This document shows, in pieces, positions 47,901 to 55,325 of a stretch of 64,000 nucleotides of DNA. This DNA is from Bacteroidetes bacterium 43-16 (GTDB lineage: Bacteria > Bacteroidota > Bacteroidia > Chitinophagales > Chitinophagaceae): contig MKTB01000018.1 of NCBI GenBank assembly GCA_001897525.1, positions 1 through 64,000 on the forward strand, in the 5' to 3' direction. The stretch's first letter is position 1; every line of letters begins with the position of its first letter. The notes under the pieces were generated by a model. It worked only from the letters and a program-made list of their open reading frames with translations. It was not told the DNA's origin and searched no databases. A program made the translations under genes and the position numbers.

Positions 47901-47942
47901 TGGAAAGCCCCAACTAATACAAATTATAGTTGGGGCTTTCCA
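47901..47942. terminator. strong bidirectional terminator
   Basis: A perfect 16-bp stem TGGAAAGCCCCAACTA (47901-47916) with TAGTTGGGGCTTTCCA (47927-47942) and a ten-base loop. It is between the convergent immunity and rteC-like genes. Confidence 0.85.
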
Positions 47943-47959
47943 TTTTCTATTACAAACTA

Positions 47960-48796
47960 TTATTTCATATCAGTTTCATCCATTCTTTTATTTAAAGCAT
48001 TTATAACCTCATCCATAAACAATGTACGGCTTCCTTGGCGAATTCGAATGTTTTGAAAAACACGATAATACTTTCCTGTGCTAACATTAAAAATATATTC
48101 CAACGCTTCAATAATTTGTGCTACAGATGCATTTCCGTTGTTAATGATGCCAGCGGATTGCAGGCCATAAGCTAATTCTATTAATGCAGCCTTACGTCCT
48201 GTCCACACTAATTGACGTGGCAATGTTGACGGATCTGTATTGCTATTTGAGCTAAGCCTTTCAATCTTTTTTCCCAGGTGGTCAATGACTAATTCATAGG
48301 ATATAAGTTTAGCTAATTCTGCGCTGGCTGGCGTAGAATAATTTTCATCAAGATCTAAATCTGTCTGAATAAAATCAAAACTGTCGCTCGATCTAACAAA
48401 TAAGAGATGATCTCCACTATCGAAATTAGAGCGCATATAATGCAAAAAGATTTGATTTCTACTTGCCAGGACTGAATAATGGTTAGACGATCTTCTATAA
48501 TACTTGGCCAACAATCTTTTTTCAGAAACTAAAGGTTTTTGAACTTCGACCTGTATCAGCTCTTTGAAGTACATTAATCTGGATTGGAATCGAGGCTTAA
48601 TATCCTTAAAGAATTCAATTTCCTCTTTCTCATCAGAAAATTGATAGTCTAAAATGAAAGCTTTTAATTTTCTACTAATTTCAATGGTTTCGTGGTAACA
48701 TGTTTTGTAATAATCAAAGCCTACAATTCCACTATTGGAAATCTCTTGAATTGATAATTGCATCTTTTGATACAGCTCTTTAGTAAACTTTCTCAT
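47960..48796 (-). CDS. rteC: RteC-like regulator of conjugative transposon excision
   Basis: A 278-aa protein resembling RteC of CTnDOT. The N-terminal half is helical (RKLKAFILDYQFSDEKEEIE near residue 40). The conserved C-terminal domain (about 185-275) has LVWTGRKAALIELAYGLQSA, FNVSTGKYYRVFQNIRIRQG and a final ALNKRMDETD. RteC activates the excision operon by binding an inverted repeat upstream of it. Here no RteA/RteB pair is visible nearby. The gene is 15 kb from the topB/HTH module with the RHS locus between, which suggests that locus is element cargo. Confidence 0.82.
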   Translation of the reverse strand: MRKFTKELYQKMQLSIQEISNSGIVGFDYYKTCYHETIEISRKLKAFILDYQFSDEKEEIEFFKDIKPRFQSRLMYFKELIQVEVQKPLVSEKRLLAKYYRRSSNHYSVLASRNQIFLHYMRSNFDSGDHLLFVRSSDSFDFIQTDLDLDENYSTPASAELAKLISYELVIDHLGKKIERLSSNSNTDPSTLPRQLVWTGRKAALIELAYGLQSAGIINNGNASVAQIIEALEYIFNVSTGKYYRVFQNIRIRQGSRTLFMDEVINALNKRMDETDMK

Positions 48797-48896
48797 ATAT
48801 CTGCATTTTGGTGAAATGTCATTTGTTTGGACAAATATGCCAATTGAGCCAAAGGATAAAAAGAATATAGCTCGATGAAAAAGCTGAAATAGAGAT

Positions 48897-48930
48897 AAAT
48901 AGAGTGTGATCTATTTCACCTCATGGTGAA
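48897..48930. promoter_or_regulatory. two adjoining perfect palindromes upstream of rteC
   Basis: AAATAGA (48897-48903) pairs with TCTATTT (48910-48916). Right beside it, TTCACC (48915-48920) pairs with GGTGAA (48925-48930). They lie 100-135 bases upstream of the rteC-like start and are candidate autoregulatory sites. Confidence 0.5.
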
Positions 48931-49326
48931 CTATAAAATTAAGGATTAAATTTTTTAAAATTATAGAATTTCTTCAATGCAAATATCATAACCGCCAATG
49001 GTTCAGACTTAAAGGCATTTTGATTATTTAAATTCATTCTGTTTTGCTAACACTTTTCATGCTATATTCAATTATCTTCATGTCAATAATTAATTTTATG
49101 AAAGGAGTTAATTCCCAACTTTGACTTTTTCAAAAATTGCACAGCGGATGGGAGAGGAAATGAGGGAATATGATTTACCAGATAATTTGTGGAATCCATT
49201 TTAGAAGAGTATCATGACCGGCATATTGGTTAAACTACTGCCGTTACTTTTCCGAAATCATCTTGCATCAAGAAATAGATCTCTTACATGGATAAGAAGT
49301 CATCTTAAATAGAAAATTACAAACTT

Positions 49327-49346
49327 ATATGGAATAATCACCATAT
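49327..49346. promoter_or_regulatory. inverted repeat before lanB
   Basis: ATATGG (49327-49332) and CCATAT (49341-49346) form perfect arms 25 bases upstream of the lanB start. A regulatory site is possible, but LytTR proteins usually bind direct repeats, so the link to the nearby regulator is weak. Confidence 0.35.
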
Positions 49347-49371
49347 TGAACTTTTAATGATGACATAAACC

Positions 49372-52143
49372 ATGAAATTGAATTTATATCCACAGATCAT
49401 TTTTCGTACTCCAAAATTCTCATTGGAAGAGAAACTGCAAGACTGCTGGGAGGAATTGAAGTCCAGTATTTCAGAATCTTCCCCTTATTTTTTTAGTATT
49501 GTTAAAAATGTCAAGGTTGAACAGTTGAAAAGTTTGCCGTTCAATATCCAATTTACAATATGGAAATATTTTAATAGAGCAAAGCATCGATCAACTCCTT
49601 TTGGAACCTTTGCTGCGGTATCGGTCTGCCCTGTAGGTCAGACAAATAAGGAAGGGATTGTAAATGTTGACCGTAAGCTAAAAGTGCACCGGTTCGCCGA
49701 TTGGAAAAGCAAAGAACATATCGAATTTGACTTCCAGGCGATTTTGCTTAAGGACGCAGAATTGTTCACCAATAGTACTTACTACCCGTTTCTGGATCAT
49801 ATCAGGTATATAAGCTTTAACGACGGCAAGTTTGTTATCTCAGAAGTTGAACCTGATGATTTCATGTGGGCACTTTTGAAAATTTGTGCAAAGCCCACTC
49901 CAATCTATAAAATAAGAGAACAGTTGTTGCCGCTTTGTGAAGATGAGGAGGATTTATTGGAAAAATTGGAAGCATTAATCGGTCTTCAGTTAATTTTTAC
50001 CAGCCTAGATGCCAATATTACTGGTCAGGATTATTTTGAAAGAATGGAGTTATCAAATTCCGGGTCTGAAATTCAATACATAATTTCTGAAAGGGACTGC
50101 ATTGGGGGAGTTTTTCCACAAAAAATATTGCAACACGTAGAGGAGATGTACCATTTTTTGGCCAGGAATGCTGCCGTCACCGAAAATGAAAGATTGAATG
50201 CGTTTGTCACACGGTTCAGGCAAAAATATGAAAGTCAGGAAATTCCTATAATGGTAGCCTTAGATCCCGAAATAGGCATTGGATATGCGAATATGGAAGA
50301 ATCAGATGACACAGACGAATTTATTTTGAAACTTTCATCCAATAAAAACGGTAATCAACATGATCACTTAACGATTAAAAAGCAATTATTAAATTCGCTT
50401 TCAGTAGATAATGGAACGGTTTATTTAGACAAATTGGCCTTAACAGATAAGTTTGCAAAACTCATAATCTTTCCCAATACATTCAATTTCCTCTTTTCTG
50501 AAGTAGACGGTTTGGTCGTTGTTGAACATATCGGCGGAGTGACGGCCACCGCTCTGGCCGGCAGGTTCACGCTAGCCAGCGAACCTATCCAATCTTTCGC
50601 TAAGGAAATCGTAAAAATTGAGCAACTGGCTAATCCTGGAGTACTTTTCTTCGATCTGGCCTATACTGGGGAAGCGGAAGTCGATAATGTGAACCGCAGG
50701 AGCCACATCTATGATTATCAGCTTTCTCTTTTCAACTTTGATACCTCAGATACTCCACTGACGGCTAATGATATTATGGTGTCCATAAAAGACAACCAGG
50801 TAATCTTAAGAAGTGAGTCGATGAATATAAGACTGGTTCCTCGGCTTTCCTCGGCTTATAATCATAGTAGATCTGACCTTCCAATTTTCCGCATTTTATG
50901 TGACCTGCAGGATCAAGGTCTCTTATGCAATTTCCTGGTCAAGCCGGATCAGCATTTCCCCGAATTCAACCAATATCCCAGAATACAATTTAAAAATATT
51001 ATATTATCACCAAGGAAGTGGCGCATAACAACCGAAAATCTATCAAACTTTAATCAATACTTGGTGAATAATAAAATTGCCAAAGATATCCGCGTCGGAG
51101 TCGATGACCAGATGCTATATTTTAACCTTCATGAAGATAACGATCTAAAAATGTTGATACATTTTGTGAAAACCAAAAAAGAATTACTGATAGAAGAAGC
51201 TTTTATACCTGAAAGATGCAGGGTAAAAGACAAGAAAGGTAATGGATTTGCTGCGCAATATATGGCTACTTATTATCATCGGGAACAAATTTACGAACCT
51301 TATCGTATCGCCGAAGATCCAAAGTGCGAAAGCCAGCGATGTTTCCTTCCTGGTCAGGATTGGTTGTATTTTGAAATATTTTGCCACCCTGGGCAAATGG
51401 ATAACCTACTATGTGGAGCGATACATCAATTCATTAACCAGCATGAAGACAGCCTCAATAAGTGGTTTTTTATCAGGTACGATGAAGGCGGTCCACATAT
51501 CCGCTTACGCCTGAAACCTGATAGTCCTCTTGACAATAACCATTTCCTAAATAAGATTATGGCACTGTTAAAACCTTATTTTGATCAAGGAACGGTTTCC
51601 GATATAAGCCTTCGTGCTTATGTTCGTGAACTCGAAAGATACGGTCCTGAATTAATAGATGACATCGAAAGCCACTTCGCGAACGACAGTAAAATAGTAT
51701 TAGGTATATTAGAGAACGACTTCAGTATACAACATCGGTATACCTGGTCTGTTTTACTATTTGAGAAAATTCTTGATCTAGGCATCGAGGGAATTGGGAA
51801 TGTCGGCTATTTTACACAAACCATATTGCAGTCTTTGCAGAACGAGCATAAAATCAGCGCTTCAGACTTTAAACAGTTGAACAAAGAATATAAAGATTTT
51901 TCGACTGCAGCCACCTCTAGAATTGATAGCAAAGCATTGGATGCTTTAGTAGACTCTTTTAGCATAATCCTAGATAAAGGACTAGAAGAGAGACGGAATA
52001 ATTTGTTGATTGATCTGTTCCACATGCATATCAATAGACTATTCCCGTCCTATCAGCGTACACATGAAATGGTCATTTATTATTACCTGGACAAGATGGA
52101 AAAAACAGCCATTTCCAAACGAAAAGAACCGGCAGCTATTTAA
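49372..52143 (+). CDS. lanB: full-length LanB-type lanthipeptide dehydratase
   Basis: A 923-aa enzyme of the class I LanB family. It should use glutamyl-tRNA to activate Ser and Thr residues of a precursor peptide and then eliminate glutamate to give dehydroalanine and dehydrobutyrine. The N-terminal glutamylation domain (1-650) contains NRAKHRSTPFGTFA near residue 70, matching the conserved RSTPFGLFAG region. The C-terminal elimination domain (about 660-905) has WLYFEIFCHPGQMDNLLCGA and KWFFIRYDEGGPHIRLRLK, the typical thiopeptide-type signature. Its 3' end overlaps the response regulator on the other strand by eight bases. No LanC cyclase follows. The precursor candidate is 1.9 kb downstream. 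Confidence 0.9.
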   Translation: MKLNLYPQIIFRTPKFSLEEKLQDCWEELKSSISESSPYFFSIVKNVKVEQLKSLPFNIQFTIWKYFNRAKHRSTPFGTFAAVSVCPVGQTNKEGIVNVDRKLKVHRFADWKSKEHIEFDFQAILLKDAELFTNSTYYPFLDHIRYISFNDGKFVISEVEPDDFMWALLKICAKPTPIYKIREQLLPLCEDEEDLLEKLEALIGLQLIFTSLDANITGQDYFERMELSNSGSEIQYIISERDCIGGVFPQKILQHVEEMYHFLARNAAVTENERLNAFVTRFRQKYESQEIPIMVALDPEIGIGYANMEESDDTDEFILKLSSNKNGNQHDHLTIKKQLLNSLSVDNGTVYLDKLALTDKFAKLIIFPNTFNFLFSEVDGLVVVEHIGGVTATALAGRFTLASEPIQSFAKEIVKIEQLANPGVLFFDLAYTGEAEVDNVNRRSHIYDYQLSLFNFDTSDTPLTANDIMVSIKDNQVILRSESMNIRLVPRLSSAYNHSRSDLPIFRILCDLQDQGLLCNFLVKPDQHFPEFNQYPRIQFKNIILSPRKWRITTENLSNFNQYLVNNKIAKDIRVGVDDQMLYFNLHEDNDLKMLIHFVKTKKELLIEEAFIPERCRVKDKKGNGFAAQYMATYYHREQIYEPYRIAEDPKCESQRCFLPGQDWLYFEIFCHPGQMDNLLCGAIHQFINQHEDSLNKWFFIRYDEGGPHIRLRLKPDSPLDNNHFLNKIMALLKPYFDQGTVSDISLRAYVRELERYGPELIDDIESHFANDSKIVLGILENDFSIQHRYTWSVLLFEKILDLGIEGIGNVGYFTQTILQSLQNEHKISASDFKQLNKEYKDFSTAATSRIDSKALDALVDSFSIILDKGLEERRNNLLIDLFHMHINRLFPSYQRTHEMVIYYYLDKMEKTAISKRKEPAAI

Positions 52144-52864
52144 GCTCCTGTACACTATTTAATTTTTGGATAAATTGGGTTCTGAAGTGTTTACTAACGG
52201 GTATTTTGGCGCCTCCTGTCAAGGTAATTTCGTTTCCCATCAGGCTGGTCACATGGTTCACGTTTATGATAAAGCTTTTATGTACCTGGACAAAATGAGG
52301 TGATTGTATGGTTTCAATAACCTTACCCATACTCAGGTTAGTCAATATAAATTTGTCTATACCCTGGCTATACAATTTCACAAAATTACCACAGCCTTGA
52401 ATCACCTGTAAATCACTAATATTTACTTTTATGGTATTGCACCTGTTTACATCTTTCACAAAGATGGAATTAACCTCCGTTTTTACAATTGATTTTGAAA
52501 GCGCCATAGATCGCTTTACTTTCTCTATGCTATCCAGGAAGCGTATATATCGCACAGGTTTAAGTAGGTAGTCTGTAGCATCAAGCTCATAGGCATCGGC
52601 AGCATAATCCGTATATCCAGTCGTAAAAACAACACAGCACAGGTGCTTGATGGCCAAGGCTATTTCAATGCCACCGATACCCGGCATTTGTACGTCCAGG
52701 AAGCAGACATCTGGTTTTATTTCACCGGATTGGATCTTCGCTAAAGCGACAATTGGGTCTGATTCGTAACCCAGCAATCGCAACTCTTCATTGCGTTTAA
52801 CGTAGTCTATCATTAGTGAGGCCACATGTGACTCATCATCTACTATGTAACAAGCTATTTTCAT
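52136..52864 (-). CDS. LytTR-type response regulator
   Basis: A 242-aa regulator. The receiver domain has the acidic pair VDDE near residue 9, phospho-acceptor D57 in CFLDVQMPG, a conserved Thr in FTTGYTDYA, and Lys in LLKPVRY. A LytTR DNA-binding domain follows (about 130-238) with VQVHKSFIINVNHV and IPVSKHFRTQF. LytTR regulators often control peptide-antibiotic genes. Its start overlaps the kinase stop by four bases, a clear coupled pair, and its 3' end meets lanB head-on. Confidence 0.92.
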   Translation of the reverse strand: MKIACYIVDDESHVASLMIDYVKRNEELRLLGYESDPIVALAKIQSGEIKPDVCFLDVQMPGIGGIEIALAIKHLCCVVFTTGYTDYAADAYELDATDYLLKPVRYIRFLDSIEKVKRSMALSKSIVKTEVNSIFVKDVNRCNTIKVNISDLQVIQGCGNFVKLYSQGIDKFILTNLSMGKVIETIQSPHFVQVHKSFIINVNHVTSLMGNEITLTGGAKIPVSKHFRTQFIQKLNSVQELK

Positions 52865-53991
52865 AACGGTACTATAAGGTTAAGTTCAAAATTTTCATTG
52901 GTTTCTCGTATATCGAGGGTGTAATTGTTGGGGTAAAAATAATTGAGGCGGCTTTTTAGATTCTGCATTCCTATTCCTCCTTCACTCATCTTATTATCAG
53001 TGTACTTTCGGTTAGTTAGCTTTATGGATAAGGTATTGCTTTCTACGGCGACTTTAAGCTCGGCAGGATGCTCGGGGTCGTTCATAAGGCCGTGTTTGAA
53101 CAAATTTTCGGCCAGAGTCAGTATGATCTGTGGCGGGATGCACAACGCTTCGGTCTGTTCGGCTGCCGGCCGGGTGAATGTAAAATAACAATTATTCTCC
53201 CGTAGCTGTTGGGACATCGTAAAAAATAATTCAACAGTGTACAGCTCCCGTTCCAAGGTAATTTTATGGTCCGAAGGAAGCTCTGCCAGCAATAGCCGCA
53301 TCATATCCACCAGGTTAGAAATAACCACCTCTGCCTTAGCAGAAATTGGCTCCACTATTCGGTATACATATTGCAAGTTGTTGAACAGGAAGTGTGGATT
53401 GATCCGGGCATGTTCATAGGCAAGTTGAGATTCGAAGGCTTGCCTTTCCAGATCGTTTTGTCTTTTTATAATGTTGATCTCTTCCTTTTTCTTAAATATG
53501 GTATGTACAAAGAGCCAGTACATGGCACTTAAATTGAACAGCATAAAAGAACGCCAAATTGAATTTGTCAATGTCTTGTGGTGCGTCCTAAGAGATAGCT
53601 CACCAGTAAGGTGATACCTTGAAATATGATTGAATGCAATAAGCATAATTGTCGTCAGTAACATAGTTCCGCCAAAAACCATCATGGACCATACCTTGTT
53701 TTTGTTCCAAATATAATAGCCTGTGGGATAAACCTTATGAGCATAGAAATAAAATAGGAAAATGAACAGAGTATAATACGGTATATAATATCTTGCTGCA
53801 ATCGGCTCTCCGTTTATATAAATTACCATAATTTCAAGTAAAGTATAAATCAAGAATGCACAGACATGATAGGTGATTTTTCCATAAAATGGTAGAAATT
53901 TTATTTCATCCATGGTCGCCTTAACCTGAAAAAAGGGTGTGTTGTCATTTTTATGGGGTGCCTTGTCATTTAAATTTTTTATTGGTTCCAT
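52861..53991 (-). CDS. LytS-type sensor histidine kinase
   Basis: A 376-aa sensor kinase. Four hydrophobic helices fill residues 35-170. The His_kinase domain has the phospho-acceptor in ARINPHFLFNNLQYVY near residue 199, and the C-terminal ATPase N-box is seen as LAENLFKHGLMNDPE near 300 with a glycine loop GGIGMQNLKSRL near 345. It signals to the LytTR regulator, which follows by four-base overlap. The putative lanthipeptide precursor gene starts only 46 bases away on the opposite strand, so the two share a promoter region. Confidence 0.9.
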   Translation of the reverse strand: MEPIKNLNDKAPHKNDNTPFFQVKATMDEIKFLPFYGKITYHVCAFLIYTLLEIMVIYINGEPIAARYYIPYYTLFIFLFYFYAHKVYPTGYYIWNKNKVWSMMVFGGTMLLTTIMLIAFNHISRYHLTGELSLRTHHKTLTNSIWRSFMLFNLSAMYWLFVHTIFKKKEEINIIKRQNDLERQAFESQLAYEHARINPHFLFNNLQYVYRIVEPISAKAEVVISNLVDMMRLLLAELPSDHKITLERELYTVELFFTMSQQLRENNCYFTFTRPAAEQTEALCIPPQIILTLAENLFKHGLMNDPEHPAELKVAVESNTLSIKLTNRKYTDNKMSEGGIGMQNLKSRLNYFYPNNYTLDIRETNENFELNLIVPL

Positions 53992-53998
53992 AGGTAAT

Positions 53999-54006
53999 TA
54001 GCTTTG
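53999..54006 (+). promoter_or_regulatory. -7 box TAGCTTTG for the precursor gene
   Basis: The octamer fits the TAnnTTTG consensus of Bacteroidota promoters and lies 31 bases before the precursor ATG. The -33 element is weak, as expected for a promoter that needs an activator. Confidence 0.45.
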
Positions 54007-54037
54007 TTATCAAGAAAAACATATAAATCGAAACATT

Positions 54038-54187
54038 ATGAAAATGAACAGTAAAAACTCAAAGTATCAGGTTAAGTCGGTATTCAGTTTATCCGCACAA
54101 AAAGCAACAGACAAAGAAAGTGGAAAATCAGTTCCAACTACAGGAACAGTAACATCCTTACCAACTACTTCAAGTTTCACTTGCTAA
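54038..54187 (+). CDS. lanA: putative class I lanthipeptide precursor peptide
   Basis: This 49-residue peptide starts MKMNSKNSKYQVKSVFSLSA and ends LPTTSSFTC. The first half is basic and holds VFSLSA, which resembles the FNLD box that LanB enzymes read in leader peptides. The second half has 12 Ser/Thr residues among its last 22 positions and a single Cys at the very end, the residues a LanB would dehydrate and a Cys could cross-link. It lies 46 bases from the kinase start and 1.9 kb from lanB. A TAnnTTTG box precedes it and a hairpin follows it. No cleavage site of known type is clear. Confidence 0.68.
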   Translation: MKMNSKNSKYQVKSVFSLSAQKATDKESGKSVPTTGTVTSLPTTSSFTC

Positions 54188-54207
54188 TTTGATTTGAAAG
54201 ATCATTG

Positions 54208-54236
54208 AAGTATTGCCGGAGCAATTCGGCATACTT
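54208..54236 (+). terminator. hairpin after the precursor gene
   Basis: AAGTATTGCCG (54208-54218) pairs with CGGCATACTT (54227-54236) with one bulged base, 20 bases after the precursor stop. There is no T run, so it may be an mRNA-stabilising end rather than a classical terminator. Confidence 0.5.
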
Positions 54237-54456
54237 CTAAGAATAAAATACAGTATTCTATTTGTTATGAATCTATTGTAAAATTTTTGCCTGAGAGGTT
54301 GATGACGAAAGGGTTTAGGGCATTTAGGTAAACAATTGATTCCGTGTGTTACAAAGTTCGTGAATAAATTGAAATTTCCTATACAGGAATTCCCTACCTT
54401 ATTGGCTAAGACCAGGACTATTATTGATACTATCATCTATCTAAAATTGGGATGAA

Positions 54457-54771
54457 ATGGAGAACAATACGAATGCGGGGCAGATTAAAATGCCGGATAA
54501 CCAGAAACGATCCCAACGTTTAAAATCATTAATCGAAGAAACGGAACAACGACGGAAAGCAAGCAATAGAAAAATTCGCATATTAAAGAATAGAATTATT
54601 GTTTTATTTACTATTGGAGTTTTACTAACAGTCTTACCCGGCTTACTTGGCAAAAAGCTGACCTGTGAACAAATGGACACAGCTCCCTTTTACGAAAAAT
54701 GGCACTACTATACCCACCCTTTGATTGTTGACCCTTGTGATTCAACATCTCCTTTTTGGAGTCCAAAATAA
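54457..54771 (+). CDS. small membrane protein near the lanthipeptide genes
   Basis: A 104-aa protein with a charged, coiled-coil-prone N-terminus (residues 15-45), one membrane helix (48-65, IIVLFTIGVLLTVLPGLL), and a short C-terminal tail with two Cys (KLTCEQMDTAPF and VDPCDSTSPFW). I do not recognise a family. It might serve immunity or export for the peptide made next to it, but that rests on position only. Confidence 0.55.
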   Translation: MENNTNAGQIKMPDNQKRSQRLKSLIEETEQRRKASNRKIRILKNRIIVLFTIGVLLTVLPGLLGKKLTCEQMDTAPFYEKWHYYTHPLIVDPCDSTSPFWSPK

Positions 54772-54960
54772 ATATTAAGATCCGGGCAGCTTTGTTGCCA
54801 GCCTGAGTCATACACGTTCTTTTTCATGTTTGAAATTTAGTGAAACACAGGCGAAGCCGAAAACCTGCAGAAAAGAGTAGGCATTATTTATTCACTCTCC
54901 TTAGATCCAATTGCCTTGTAATTGGCTGGTACATTTTCTAATCATCTAAAAATTAAAATT

Positions 54961-55278
54961 ATGAGCAAATTAATATTTTCCGCTGCCGCTTTAATGCTGG
55001 CCACCACTTTCTCTTTTGCTGGTACTCCTGAAACTAAAGGAGAAGTGAAATCGACAGAACTATATGCACCACCCCCAACAACTTATACATACCATGTAAC
55101 TTCTGAGAATTTGGATGGAACTGTAAATTTTGCTTCTGGTCCTGCTTCGCAAAAATGTAATGGAAGCCAAAAGCTTTGTGAATGGCAATCGTCAGTTCCA
55201 ATGACATCTCCGCAAGATCCATTGGATATTGAGTCTAATTCGAATACTTTACCTGAAACAATCACAAGGCGCAATTAA
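54961..55278 (+). CDS. DUF6520-like small secreted protein
   Basis: A 105-aa protein with a signal peptide (MSKLIFSAAALMLATTFSFA, cleaved before GTPET) and a short mature chain with two Cys in SQKCNGSQKLCEWQ. This pattern fits the DUF6520 small secreted proteins common in Bacteroidota. I start at the ATG at 54961; a TTG upstream at 54922 would add 13 residues before the signal. Its function is unknown. It is convergent with the TlpA gene across a terminator. Confidence 0.68.
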   Translation: MSKLIFSAAALMLATTFSFAGTPETKGEVKSTELYAPPPTTYTYHVTSENLDGTVNFASGPASQKCNGSQKLCEWQSSVPMTSPQDPLDIESNSNTLPETITRRN

Positions 55279-55286
55279 AGCTTAAT

Positions 55287-55322
55287 AATAAATGGGACAT
55301 TTTTCTTCATGTCCCATTTATT
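55287..55322. terminator. strong bidirectional terminator
   Basis: A perfect 14-bp stem AATAAATGGGACAT (55287-55300) with ATGTCCCATTTATT (55309-55322) and an eight-base loop, between convergent genes. Confidence 0.83.
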
Positions 55323-55325
55323 ATT

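Larger units (their letters stand above)
48797..49371. other. 575-bp intergenic region upstream of rteC and lanB
   Basis: No convincing gene was found. The left third holds two adjoining palindromes facing rteC (listed separately). The right third holds an inverted repeat before lanB. A short open stretch near 49135-49200 could be a coding remnant but is not recognisable. A conjugative-element end could lie in this gap; no direct repeat or integrase was found to support that. Confidence 0.5.

Noticed and set aside
49135-49330. Short open stretch before lanB, possible gene remnant
   Set aside because: It is about 20 codons, interrupted, and matches no family that I can name. It gives no evidence of a second precursor.
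54170-54436. Minus-strand frame overlapping the precursor 3' end
   Set aside because: It has no ribosome site, an odd composition, and would run antisense to the better supported precursor gene.
54250-54455. Two short plus-strand frames between the precursor and the small membrane protein that could be one decayed gene
   Set aside because: They are in different frames with stops between them and no recognisable family, so decay cannot be separated from chance.
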